From: an uncultured Bacteroidales bacterium
GTDB taxonomy: Bacteria; Bacteroidota; Bacteroidia; Bacteroidales; Paludibacteraceae
DNA length: 64,000 nt
NCBI GenBank assembly: GCA_944321895.1
Contig: CALUNA010000004.1
Coordinates: 104,577-168,576 of the forward strand
Direction of reading: 5' to 3'
The notes beneath the pieces are model-generated. The model made no database searches. It was not told the origin of the DNA and was given only the letters and a program-made list of their open reading frames with translations. Both the position numbers and the translations under genes were made by a program. This document shows, piece after piece, positions 1 through 8,200 of the stretch. The first letter of the stretch is position 1. Each line of letters starts with the position of its first letter.

Positions 1-211
1 TCAGTTCCGGACACAGTCTGGCGGCACGTGTGCTGGACATGGCCGAATGTATTCCATAACGCCGTGCTTCATAACTGGCTGTAGCAACGACGCCGCGCGG
101 ACCTTGATGGCCTACGGCTATCGGGCGTCCGCGCCATTCGGGATGGTCACGTTGCTCAATGGCAGCGTAAAACGCATCCATGTCAATATGTATGATTTTT
201 CGTTCCGTCAT
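1..211 (-). CDS. dinB: DNA polymerase IV, 5' end only (partial)
   Basis: This is the first 70 codons of a Y-family translesion DNA polymerase; the gene continues beyond the left edge. Reading the minus strand from the ATG at 211, the protein begins [20 protein letters not shown]. That is the classic DinB start, with the first metal-binding Asp in IDMDAFYA, and it is followed by [19 protein letters not shown], the conserved nucleotide-binding segment. Both motifs are at the expected spacing. The gene is read away from the neighbouring GH43 gene's 3' end. No promoter with a clear TAnnTTTG box was found upstream. Confidence 0.93.
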   Translation of the reverse strand, partial: MTERKIIHIDMDAFYAAIEQRDHPEWRGRPIAVGHQGPRGVVATASYEARRYGIHSAMSSTRAARLCPEL

Positions 212-377
212 GTGGTTCGGCGTGCAAATATACATGGTTTTTTTCAGCCGGCAGCTTGCGGCATGCCGGAATGTGTCAGGATGCCGCTTTGGGGAAAATT
301 TTGCGGCATGGGAGTCAGTGGAATGGCATCTCGGTTAAAGGCATGGCATGAAACGTCTTGTCCTTTGTAAAAACACA

Positions 378-419
378 ATCGGCAGGCAAATTCCGTCATG
401 TCAGAATCTGCCTGCCGAT
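378..419 (-). terminator. Terminator after the GH43 gene
   Basis: An 11-base perfect inverted repeat (ATCGGCAGGCA at 378-388, TGCCTGCCGAT at 409-419) lies just past the stop of the 1505-residue gene. In the minus direction it is followed by a run of five T. This is a good intrinsic terminator for that gene. I see nothing else distinct between 212 and 377. Confidence 0.8.
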
Positions 420-446
420 GTCGGGCAATGTGCCCTGGCTTCCGGT

Positions 447-3400
447 CTATTCTTTAATCAGAATTCCCGATTGTCCCAACCCGTTATTATGTATCTGAAC
501 AAAGTAAACGCCGGATGCCCATGTCTGGATATTTACGGCGTCTTGTTCCGTAAAATGGTCATGTTCATACACCTTGCGTCCCATGCTGTCGTATATTGTC
601 AGTTTTCCGGTGGTGATGCCTGACAGTTTCAGCAGGTCGGATGCCGGATTCGGAATCAGGCGCAGTGTGTTTTCCGCGCTGGCGATATCCGGCATGGATG
701 TAGCAATCTGTTTGGATTCCGTAATGCCTTCCAGTGTTGGTGTTGTGGCTTTTATGCTGCCATCGGCATTGAATTCCAGTTTGTCAATGCAGACCTCGCG
801 GCGATAGCCGGATGGGTCTATGCGCGGACGCCCGAAGCGGTGGTAAACAATGTACCATTCGTCCGTATCCGGAATTTGGAGGACGGAGCAATGGCCTGTA
901 CCGTAAATTTCGGCTTCCGTATCTTTTTGGATGACAATATTGTTGGACGGAATGCTCAATGGACCAAGCGGGCTGCTTGCCGTGGCATAACGTACTTTGT
1001 AGTTTTCGCTGCCGGTGTCGTCTTCCGACCAGAAGAAGTAATATTTGCCTTGCCGGTAGAATACGTATACGCCTTCGCGGAACGTGTTGTCCACAGTGAT
1101 GGCTTGCATGGAACCCGACTTTATGGAAACCATGTCGTCATTCAATTCCGCTACGGCGAGGTAGCCGTTGCCCCAATACAGGTAGTTTTTCCCGGAAACG
1201 GGGTCGCAGAATACATCAGGGTCAATTTCCTGGCCTCCTGTTACACCAGCCGGTTTGGAGTTTATTAACGCCTGGCCGTAATCTTTGAACGGGCCGGCCG
1301 GATCGTCGGCTACGGCAACGCCTATCTGTTGGGCGGCGGTGAAATAGTAGTAATATTTGTATTCATTGTTGCCGGTTTCCTTTTCAATGATACATGGCGC
1401 CCATGCGTTGCGTGCCGCCCATTCCACATCTTCGCCCAGAACCAGGATTTCACCTTCATCTTTCCAGTGTATCAGGTCGCTGGAAGAGAATGTCTTGAAC
1501 GAAGTCGATGCCCAGCCTTCCGTTCCATCCGTTGTCGGATAGATGTAGTACTTGTTGTTCTTTTTTGAGTACAATATTTCCGGGTCGGCATAATATCCGT
1601 CCAATACCGGGTTGGCGTTTACTTGTGCCGTGACCTTGAAATCCTTGGTGGCTCCGTCCAATTGAAGGGTATAGGTTATCGGTTGGCTGCTGAAGTCTTG
1701 TGCTCCTGTCGGATTCACGGTTATGCCGGGCAGGACCAACAGTTCCGGGTCAAAACTGGTCAGATCCGTTCCGTAAACTACGGGCAGGAATATTTCCGTG
1801 CCTTCCTTGATCAGGTTGCGTGTACGTACGGCCGACGATTCGCTGCCTACAATGTCCAGCATGCTTTCCGTACCCCATTTGTCCAGCAGACGTTCGCTTT
1901 CTTCTTCCGTGATGGGTATGACTGTTCCGTGCCGTGGATGGAAATCCATGGAGATTTTGCTGTCATCGATTTTGGTGAAGTTTTCCAAATCGGTACTTTC
2001 AGTGAACTCATACCGTCCGTTGTTGTATACATCGTACATCAGGATGTATGTATCGGAATTTGTCAGGCGGAAAACGCATGCGCCTTCAACGGATTCGGTG
2101 GTTTGCTGCAGGTATTTGTCTTGGATAACATAACCGCTGATCAGTTTGTCGGAAACAGCTTTCTTGATACCGTTTCCATCGCCTTCCGTCTTGAAGAAAA
2201 GGTGATATTGTCCGTCTTTCAGGATAATGTCGCCGTCGATGGTTGACTTGGCGTCCGGATGGTTGAACAGGATTTGCGGTTCGCCTTCCAGATCGGTGAA
2301 GTCGCTGTTGGCGTATGCGTAGTAAATGATTTCATGCACGCCGGGTGAGCGCATTGACCAATAGACCATGTATTTGCCGGCATCCGGGTCGTATATGGTT
2401 TGTGGTGCCCATGCGCTTTGTATGCTGCCGAATTTGTCAGGATATTTGGCTTTGATGTCAATTGCGCTGTGTGTCCAGTTGATAAGGTCCTCGCCGCGCA
2501 GGATGTGCGGGTCGCGTATGCCGCCCGTCAGGCTTATCGTATCGGATGCGATTACCGGATTGTTGCCGTTGAGCGCGTTGTAGTGGTAGCCGTCGCGGCT
2601 CAGGGCAAAGCGCAAGGCCTCTTCATCTCCGTTGTTGCCGATGAAATAGACGAACAGATAGGCCGAGTAGCCTTCATCTTCCAGAATGCAAACGGAAAAG
2701 TCGTGTGACATGCTGCTTCCCCCTTTCTGGAATGTGGCTGTCAGCGTAACCGTTTTGTTGCCTTGTCCTTTGGGGGCGAGTTTCAGTACTTTTCCATCAT
2801 CGGTAATGAAATCCGGATTATTCGATTTCCATGTGATTACCGAACCTTCTATGCCGTTTGTCGGCAGTTCGACTTGTTCCCGTATGCACTTTTCACTCCA
2901 TGCGGCCTGCAGGTCGGAAAGGTCGCGTTCCACGGATTCCTCATCGCTCAGATAAGGCTGTACCTGCAACGTATATGTTTTGGTAACGGTTTTGCCGTTC
3001 CGACTGAATGTGGCTGTCAACGTTACTTCAACGGCCTGCTGCCCGTTTTCCGGACGTGTTACCTTGCCGGTGTTGCTGATGTAATCGGGCTGGTCGCTTG
3101 TCCAGCTGATTTGTACTCCTCCGTCGTAACTTGTCGGCAGCTCGAACGATTCCCTTACGATTGTTTCGCCGCCGTTGATGCTCAGGTTTTCCTTGGCTCT
3201 ATTCAGGATATAATCCGTGTATGCGTCCTCAATGGCTTCCCTGTCGGCAGCCAGTCCGGCAATGCCGTCTGCATCCAGCACCATGTTGTATATCCGAATG
3301 TCGGTCAGCAGCGAGTTTTTCAGATAGGCATCTCCCACATAGGGTGAACGGCCTATGAAGTTGTAGGTGGTTGTTCCCAAATCGGATGGATAAATGCTGA

Positions 3401-4964
3401 TTGTGCCGCTGTTTACGGCTTGCCCGTCTATGTATAATGTTCCGGTTGTCCCGTTTTGCACGTATGCCACATGCTTCCATACGCCTTTTTCCAGCGGGCT
3501 GCCGACTTCAACGCCTTGTTCTCCGCCCCAATTGGTGGTGGATATGGCATAACGCTGTTTCATGGCACTGAGAAATATGCAACCGACAGGATCATTGGCT
3601 ATGTCCGTGGAATTGGAGAAAGTGAAGATAAAGTTTCCATTCACGGTCAGGTCTGTTTTTGTATCGACATAAACATAACTGGCTATGGTGAAGTTATACA
3701 TTTGTGCAATCAGGTCACTCATGTCAGAACCCAAATCGAGGTAGCCGTTTTCGGAACCGAGGTCGAGTATTTTATATGCTCCTATATCTACGATAGAGGC
3801 GTTGTTTTCCAGTGTGGCATTGTATGAGCCGACAGCCGGTTTGACAATGCTTCCTTCAACATCCTCGAAAGTGAATTGCAGCTTTAGTTCTTCTTCACTC
3901 TGGTCTACAACCCGTGGTTGCGGGTCATTGTTCAGGATGATTTCATCGATATACAGGTCTTTGTCCTGGTTGTTTGCTTTGTCCACTTCCACTACAGCCC
4001 GGATTCCAGTCAGGGTTTGCCCCTTGAATCCGGAAAGGTCGATGACTTTGTCAAACCAGCCGCTTTTGTTAATGCTGAATGCACCCGGCCATTGTTCGCT
4101 ACCGGCATAAAAAAGATATTGCATGCTGCTGGCGTTGCTTTTGGTCATGATGTGCAGGTAGCAGTTTTCATCTGTTATTTTGTGCTGGTTTTCAAAGGTG
4201 ATGTCTGCACCTCCCCACCATTCGCCGGTAGTGTTTGTATGTATATGCAGGGCTTTTTCTGTCGTGTTGAGGCCGCTTTTGTCGGGATTTGCAGTTACCT
4301 CTATGCTTTGGCAGGCATTGCCTGTGTCAGATGCGTTGGCGCCAGTCCCGCCGTCCTCAAAATCGGCTACGGTGGCGGCCGTGGAAATTATTGTTGTGCC
4401 CCGCGGGTTCGGGTCATTGTTCAGTTCGATTTCATCGAAATACATGTTGGCAGTCCTGATGCCCCATTCGGAAAAAGCAATATGCTTGAACGATGTGATG
4501 GCTGACAACTGGCTGTTGCCTTTCATGTCATAGACAAAATCCACCCATTTGTTCTTGGCGCTGGGTTTTATCCGGCTTGCACCGAGGTCGCCGAGCCACG
4601 AATAGTTGGTCATGTCGCTTGACAAGCCGCAATCGGTCTGGGCTACGTCCATATAGACCATAATATGCAGATAGCGGTTTTCATTGGTGATTTGGGCGGT
4701 TTCCGCAAGCGTAATGATGGCACGCGACCAGTCGGTCTGGTCGTTGTCCTGTTTGAAGTACATGCACTTGTTGGTCGTGTTGATACCGGTTTTGTCTGGG
4801 TTGTCTGCTACTGAAATGCTGCATGCCGTGTTTCCATCGCCTGTTTGTATGGACAATGCGCTTTCGTCCAATACATTGTCGAAGTTGGCAAGTATGGTTT
4901 GCGCCGTCATTTGGCTGATGAACAACATGCAACAAATGGTTGCACTAATAACTTTCTTAATCAT
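447..4964 (-). CDS. Secreted multidomain GH43 glycoside hydrolase with type IX-like sorting tail
   Basis: Predicted extracellular glycanase, probably an arabinofuranosidase or xylosidase acting on plant-type polysaccharide. Order: signal peptide (1-21); two related beta-sandwich, probably carbohydrate-binding domains (about 24-195 and 197-352), each ending YxDEIxLNNDPxPR; a LamG/concanavalin-like domain (about 360-585); two atrophied bacterial Ig-like domains (about 588-770); a first GH43-like propeller (about 775-1085); a complete second GH43 propeller (about 1120-1420); a C-terminal sorting domain (NPASDLLKL to the end). The second propeller keeps the three acidic motifs: GYYADPE, EIDPDVF and REGVYVF. 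The first looks internally deleted at IRDPHILRGEDLINW, where a blade segment of some 25 residues usually lies, so it may be inactive. The interrupted gene upstream (5036-5839) lies on the same strand 71 bases away. Confidence 0.88.
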   Translation of the reverse strand: MIKKVISATICCMLFISQMTAQTILANFDNVLDESALSIQTGDGNTACSISVADNPDKTGINTTNKCMYFKQDNDQTDWSRAIITLAETAQITNENRYLHIMVYMDVAQTDCGLSSDMTNYSWLGDLGASRIKPSAKNKWVDFVYDMKGNSQLSAITSFKHIAFSEWGIRTANMYFDEIELNNDPNPRGTTIISTAATVADFEDGGTGANASDTGNACQSIEVTANPDKSGLNTTEKALHIHTNTTGEWWGGADITFENQHKITDENCYLHIMTKSNASSMQYLFYAGSEQWPGAFSINKSGWFDKVIDLSGFKGQTLTGIRAVVEVDKANNQDKDLYIDEIILNNDPQPRVVDQSEEELKLQFTFEDVEGSIVKPAVGSYNATLENNASIVDIGAYKILDLGSENGYLDLGSDMSDLIAQMYNFTIASYVYVDTKTDLTVNGNFIFTFSNSTDIANDPVGCIFLSAMKQRYAISTTNWGGEQGVEVGSPLEKGVWKHVAYVQNGTTGTLYIDGQAVNSGTISIYPSDLGTTTYNFIGRSPYVGDAYLKNSLLTDIRIYNMVLDADGIAGLAADREAIEDAYTDYILNRAKENLSINGGETIVRESFELPTSYDGGVQISWTSDQPDYISNTGKVTRPENGQQAVEVTLTATFSRNGKTVTKTYTLQVQPYLSDEESVERDLSDLQAAWSEKCIREQVELPTNGIEGSVITWKSNNPDFITDDGKVLKLAPKGQGNKTVTLTATFQKGGSSMSHDFSVCILEDEGYSAYLFVYFIGNNGDEEALRFALSRDGYHYNALNGNNPVIASDTISLTGGIRDPHILRGEDLINWTHSAIDIKAKYPDKFGSIQSAWAPQTIYDPDAGKYMVYWSMRSPGVHEIIYYAYANSDFTDLEGEPQILFNHPDAKSTIDGDIILKDGQYHLFFKTEGDGNGIKKAVSDKLISGYVIQDKYLQQTTESVEGACVFRLTNSDTYILMYDVYNNGRYEFTESTDLENFTKIDDSKISMDFHPRHGTVIPITEEESERLLDKWGTESMLDIVGSESSAVRTRNLIKEGTEIFLPVVYGTDLTSFDPELLVLPGITVNPTGAQDFSSQPITYTLQLDGATKDFKVTAQVNANPVLDGYYADPEILYSKKNNKYYIYPTTDGTEGWASTSFKTFSSSDLIHWKDEGEILVLGEDVEWAARNAWAPCIIEKETGNNEYKYYYYFTAAQQIGVAVADDPAGPFKDYGQALINSKPAGVTGGQEIDPDVFCDPVSGKNYLYWGNGYLAVAELNDDMVSIKSGSMQAITVDNTFREGVYVFYRQGKYYFFWSEDDTGSENYKVRYATASSPLGPLSIPSNNIVIQKDTEAEIYGTGHCSVLQIPDTDEWYIVYHRFGRPRIDPSGYRREVCIDKLEFNADGSIKATTPTLEGITESKQIATSMPDIASAENTLRLIPNPASDLLKLSGITTGKLTIYDSMGRKVYEHDHFTEQDAVNIQTWASGVYFVQIHNNGLGQSGILIKE

Positions 4965-4984
4965 ACTGTTGTGTCATTTGAAGA

Positions 4985-5024
4985 ATTATGAAGGATATAT
5001 CATGGCAGACATATCCTTCATAAT
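4985..5024 (-). terminator. Long perfect hairpin between secreted-protein genes
   Basis: A 14-base perfect inverted repeat (ATTATGAAGGATAT and its complement) with a 12-base loop sits between the stop of the interrupted gene (5036) and the start of the GH43 gene (4964). No T-run follows on the minus strand. It could be a weak terminator, an attenuator or an mRNA-processing hairpin inside an operon. Confidence 0.55.
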
Positions 5025-5035
5025 GATAGAAATGG

Positions 5036-5839
5036 TTATTTTACGATTACTTTTGTTCTTGTGTCGGTGGTCGCAACCACGTAGATACCTTTTTTTAAGG
5101 TAATGTTCATGTCATTTTCCACACAGGTGTTCACTATGGTTCTGCCGGTTACGTCAAATACCTTGACTGTCCCGTTTATGCCGCGCAGGGCGATTCCGCC
5201 ATCAATGGCATGGACGGCACCCGTAATTTGCGTTTGCTGCAAACCGGTGGTTTGTGTGCGCGGATTCGGGTTGTTGTCAACAACTATTTCGTCTATATAG
5301 ATGTCCTTGTTTTGATTTCTGGTATCTTGCATTCCCAGGGCAGCCCTGATGCCGGTTACGGTTTTTCCTTGCAGGTTGTGCTCGTTTTTCACGTTATACA
5401 AGTCAATGACATGGTCGAACCAGCCTGTTTCCGTAATGGTGAATGAACCGGCCCATTTTTCGCCATCGGCATATACGACATATTCCATGTCGTTTGCGTT
5501 GCTTTTGGTCATAATGTGCATGTAGCGATTTTCGTCACCTACAGACAGGTATTTCCAGAACGTGATATCTACGCCGGCCCACCATTCGGCAGCGGTGCTG
5601 TTCGTGTGTATGTGCAACGTTTTTGCGGTTGTATTTATGCCGGTCGGGTCTGGATTGTCAGTTACTTCGATGGTCTGGCATGCGCTTCCTGTGTCAATGG
5701 TGGTTGCACCGGTGCCGTCTTCCTCAAAATTGGCCACAGTGGCTGCGGTGGAAATAACTTCTATGCCACGTGGATCAGGGTTATTATTCAAAATTATTTC
5801 ATCATAATAAAAATTGCGTTCCTTGTATGGGGCACAAAA
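5036..5839 (-). pseudogene. 3' part of secreted carbohydrate-binding-type protein split by the prophage
   Basis: The frame is open from the prophage junction to the stop but has no proper start. It begins inside a domain: APYKERNFYYDEIILNNN matches the end of the same domain in the GH43 protein. A second full domain follows (FEEDGTGATTID through YIDEIVVDNNPNPR), then a C-terminal sorting-type tail (VKVFDVTGRTIVN to VIVK). The missing N-terminus, with its signal peptide, lies at 37228-37732 on the same strand, so the two pieces were one gene of about 435 codons. Joining the pieces at the CAAAA duplication leaves a one-base frame difference. I attribute this to homopolymer slippage after inactivation, but it could have preceded the insertion. 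Confidence 0.85.
5835..5839. repeat. Left copy of target-site duplication (CAAAA)
   Basis: CAAAA here and at 37228-37232 flanks the prophage. With one more base the shared word is ACAAAA. A 5-base duplication is the size made by Mu-family transposition. A short A-rich word alone is weak; the split gene and the symmetric end sites make it convincing. Confidence 0.7.
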
Positions 5840-5857
5840 TGAAATGTATAAATGAAT

Positions 5858-5997
5858 ACGATTGAATAATTGTTGTTATGGTTTGATATACAGAATATTA
5901 CATGTAGATAGAATTCATGCTTATATAAAACGAAGCGTTTACATTGCTTTAATTTCGGTTTAATTTTGACGTATCTAAGTGCATGATGCGTTTACAT
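5858..5997. other. Left-end transposase binding sites (L1-L3, predicted)
   Basis: Three related sites: L1 ACGATTGAA at 5858-5866 (weak), L2 ACGAAGCGT at 5930-5938, and L3 with core TGATGCGT ending at 5991. L2 and L3 share GCGTTTACAT (5935-5944 and 5988-5997). L2 is the same word as the right-end sites, in inverted orientation. Unequal spacing at the left end and close spacing at the right end is the Mu arrangement. Confidence 0.7.
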
Positions 5998-6014
5998 CAG
6001 ATTTACATAGAGAG

Positions 6015-6045
6015 GGCTGTAGATTTACTTCTACGGCCTTTTTTT
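6015..6045 (+). terminator. Intrinsic terminator at prophage left end
   Basis: GGCTGTAGA, a short loop, TCTACGGCC, then seven T. It works in the plus direction. No plus-strand gene lies to its left inside the phage, so it probably blocks transcription entering the phage from the host side. Confidence 0.7.
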
Positions 6046-6204
6046 ATGCCATAAAGATAAATGTCATATATACACGTAGTTAGAGCACACACAGCGCAAA
6101 GAAAATGCCGATATAAACAACACAGATATAATGCCAAAAACATATTACGCCTCAAGCATACTTTTTAGACTTTTGGAACCACCATAGTACAAATGAAAGT
6201 GTTT

Positions 6205-6260
6205 GGACGGACATTAGGACGGACATTTAGGACGGACAAAATTCAATTTTAGGACGGACA
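6205..6260 (+). repeat. Four GGACGGACA direct repeats
   Basis: GGACGGACA occurs at 6205-6213, 6217-6225, 6230-6238 and 6252-6260, three of the copies within TTAGGACGGACA. Spacings are 12, 13 and 22 bases, close to one and two helical turns. This suggests a protein-binding array near the left end. A tiny open frame (start 6194, MKVFGRTLGRTFRTDK) runs over it, so a short peptide cannot be excluded. Confidence 0.6.
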
Positions 6261-6568
6261 GATTTGGGGTAGTTGGGGGGTAAATAAGATGGCAGAAACA
6301 TGCCGTTTTTGACCCTTTGAATGGTGGAAACTTACCACCCGACATATAAGTTTCCGTGTGCTCTTTGAGGCTGAATCCCTTATGGAAAGCGGGTTGGACA
6401 ACCTACGGGAACACATATCAGGGGGGCACACATACCATCAACAGCATAAGAGGTACATGGACCGCTATTCAAGTCGTATCATCTTATACATCAATTGGTG
6501 TGCAAGGAGCTTCAAGTTTAACGAATAATATGTACCATCTTAGCGATATAAAGATACAACAAACCCAC
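6261..6568. other. Left-end non-coding stretch
   Basis: There is no gene I can support between the direct repeats and the repressor stop codon. A 118-codon plus-strand frame (6356-6712) lacks recognisable protein features and runs antisense into the repressor, so I treat it as chance. The segment may be the repressor's 3' untranslated region or degraded sequence. Confidence 0.4.
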
Positions 6569-7039
6569 CTACCCTGCATTTGCAGTACTCGAAATGGACG
6601 CACCCGACACATGCTTTTCTTTTTCAATAGTCATTTGGCGTATTTGTTCTTTAAGACGGCCTATTTCTTCACACAGTTCCTTATGTCGTTCGTCTCGATC
6701 ACGAAGTATTGAGATAAACATTTCGCAGACGCCTTCTGATGTCATAGGAAATTCTGGTAGTTTAGGAACTGCTATAGCGCGCTTGGATCTTCCTTTTAGC
6801 TCTCCTATCTCAAGCATATTTCCCTTTCCAAGCAATATCCAAGCAGCGCTAAAGCTGAAATTTTCGCAGAGCAAAGCAATAGTATCGGTACCAACATTCA
6901 TTCTTCCATTCAGAATTTCTGAAAATTTAGAAGGTTTTATACCTAAGCTCTGGGCAATACTAGCTTTAGTGAGTCCTTTGTCTTTTAATAGAGTATTTAT
7001 GGCTTCTACAAAGCGTCCATTTATATCGTTTTTCTCCAT
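6569..7039 (-). CDS. XRE-family phage repressor
   Basis: 156-residue protein with an N-terminal helix-turn-helix (about 8-62). The core TKASIAQSLGIKPSKFSEIL is a textbook Cro/CI-type recognition region. The C-terminal part is predicted coiled and probably mediates oligomerisation (RDRDERHKELCEEIGRLKEQ). The ATG at 7039 was chosen because the HTH follows directly and the longer frame upstream crosses the early promoter region. It faces the early operon across a short intergenic region holding a palindrome, the standard lysogeny-switch layout. It most likely represses the promoter at 7076-7106. No S24 peptidase domain is visible, so SOS self-cleavage is not expected. Confidence 0.85.
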   Translation of the reverse strand: MEKNDINGRFVEAINTLLKDKGLTKASIAQSLGIKPSKFSEILNGRMNVGTDTIALLCENFSFSAAWILLGKGNMLEIGELKGRSKRAIAVPKLPEFPMTSEGVCEMFISILRDRDERHKELCEEIGRLKEQIRQMTIEKEKHVSGASISSTANAG

Positions 7040-7075
7040 GTTTTTGATTTTTACTACAGAAAAACAGAATTTTAT

Positions 7076-7106
7076 TTTGAGATAATTCAGAAATTCTGTA
7101 TCTTTG
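7076..7106 (+). promoter_or_regulatory. Early lytic promoter with embedded operator
   Basis: TTTG at 7076-7079, exactly 19 bases, then TATCTTTG at 7099-7106: a full Bacteroidetes sigma-type promoter. The spacer contains the palindrome CAGAAATTCTG (7088-7098), well placed for repressor binding. TACAGAAAAAC occurs twice around it (7055-7065 and 7139-7149), possibly as secondary operators. Confidence 0.8.
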
Positions 7107-7181
7107 CCCCGTGTTCGTATTTGCACGGGCGCCAAAGATACAGAAAAACGACAAGATAACCAACCCAAAACATATAGAATC

Positions 7182-7397
7182 ATGGAAAGAACATTATTGG
7201 AATGCTTGAGCATTGAAAAGTTGGACACACTGATTGATGTGTTGAGTGAAGTGATGAATGAGATGAAAGAAGCTGCTCCTGAAAGGGACGAACGTTATCG
7301 TGACGAGGCATACGTGATGTGCCTGCAGCTGAGCGCTGCCGCTTTCGACCTGTTGAGAGAAAAAGCCTTGTCGGGTGAGTTGAACAAGAACTGCTAA
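7182..7397 (+). CDS. Small early phage protein, unknown
   Basis: First gene after the early promoter, 71 residues, acidic and helical (SEVMNEMKEAAPERDERYRD), with no family I recognise. The ATG at 7182 was chosen over a longer upstream frame because the upstream part would overlap the -7 box. Its position, first in the early transcript, suggests a role in the lysis-lysogeny decision or replication, but this is only positional. Confidence 0.65.
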   Translation: MERTLLECLSIEKLDTLIDVLSEVMNEMKEAAPERDERYRDEAYVMCLQLSAAAFDLLREKALSGELNKNC

Positions 7398-7407
7398 CAA
7401 CAAAAAG

Positions 7408-7425
7408 AACCAAACCAATTAAAAC
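7408..7425 (+). promoter_or_regulatory. Repeated A-rich translation leader, copy 1
   Basis: AACCAAACCAATTAAAAC is repeated exactly at 7792-7809. In both places it ends nine bases before an ATG (7435 and 7819). There is no Shine-Dalgarno core. Identical sequence and spacing argue for a translation-initiation element or a common protein or RNA target. Confidence 0.6.
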
Positions 7426-7434
7426 GAGTGAGAT

Positions 7435-7722
7435 ATGGAAGAAGTTACCAATACACCTCTTGAAGAGGCCAGTCGTCAGGTAGAGAACAGAGTTCTACGC
7501 TATAATGGCGGGTCAATGCCGCAAGGTCGCACAATATGTGGAGCCACAGAAGTTGTGTATGTTCGGAAAGACCTTTTAAGTCGATTACGAAAGAATCCCC
7601 GCTTGGCAAGTTTTGCGGTACCGGTTTGCGAATTTGAGCAATTCGGCAAAACGTTATTAGGTTACGCCTATATTTCTCGATATAGTTGGGTTCGTTGCAC
7701 AATGGAATCAATATTCGGATAA
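7435..7722 (+). CDS. Hypothetical early phage protein
   Basis: 95 residues, no family recognised. The middle is basic (VYVRKDLLSRLRKNPRL), with a Cys- and aromatic-rich C-terminus. It carries the same 18-base leader as the next gene, so the two are probably translated at similar rates. It lies in the early operon between a small acidic protein and an HTH protein. Confidence 0.6.
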   Translation: MEEVTNTPLEEASRQVENRVLRYNGGSMPQGRTICGATEVVYVRKDLLSRLRKNPRLASFAVPVCEFEQFGKTLLGYAYISRYSWVRCTMESIFG

Positions 7723-7791
7723 CACACTTCATGGCTTGTTCATTTTTGAAACGGAACAAAGATAACATTTTATCTTGAATCAAGACACTAA

Positions 7792-7809
7792 AACCAAACC
7801 AATTAAAAC
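7792..7809 (+). promoter_or_regulatory. Repeated A-rich translation leader, copy 2
   Basis: Exact copy of the element at 7408-7425, again nine bases before the start codon, here of the HTH protein at 7819. Confidence 0.6.
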
Positions 7810-7818
7810 ATAGGCTAT

Positions 7819-8190
7819 ATGAAACGTTACATTCACATCAGAAAACAAGACAGGCTGAAAATTGCCAAGGCGTTCAGTGTTACGGAACGCACTGTCTTCA
7901 ATGCCATTATTTATGACAGCGAACGCGGCAACAGTGATCTTGCCAGGAAAATAAGAAAGGCTGCCATAGAGTGTGGAGGCATACCCATGGTGGAGGCTCC
8001 AGAAGTGGAAACCCTGCACGACAACGACAACTACATACGTCAGTACATGCCCAACGGAGTTCTCCTTGAAATGGACAAGAATGCTGGGACGTGTGACGTA
8101 TGGCTGCGTGGAGAGAAGGTAAGAAGATATGAAAATGTGGCTGTCAGCCAAATCAATGATATACAGTGCTGGGCAGGTGCCTTGAAGTAA
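7819..8190 (+). CDS. Small helix-turn-helix early protein (Ner-like position)
   Basis: 123 residues. An N-terminal HTH-type segment (RLKIAKAFSVTERTVFNAII, about 12-31) is followed by a basic helix and a beta-rich C-terminal half. It sits immediately before the transposase gene, where Mu encodes Ner, the second repressor that tunes early transcription. The fold assignment comes from the motif alone. It could also be a transposition accessory protein. The stop is ten bases before the transposase start, so the two are co-transcribed. Confidence 0.65.
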   Translation: MKRYIHIRKQDRLKIAKAFSVTERTVFNAIIYDSERGNSDLARKIRKAAIECGGIPMVEAPEVETLHDNDNYIRQYMPNGVLLEMDKNAGTCDVWLRGEKVRRYENVAVSQINDIQCWAGALK

Positions 8191-8200
8191 GGGAGGTTCT

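Noticed and set aside
6356..6712. Plus-strand frame of 118 codons at the prophage left end
   Set aside because: Runs antisense into the repressor, has no recognisable domain and an unnatural composition; treated as chance.
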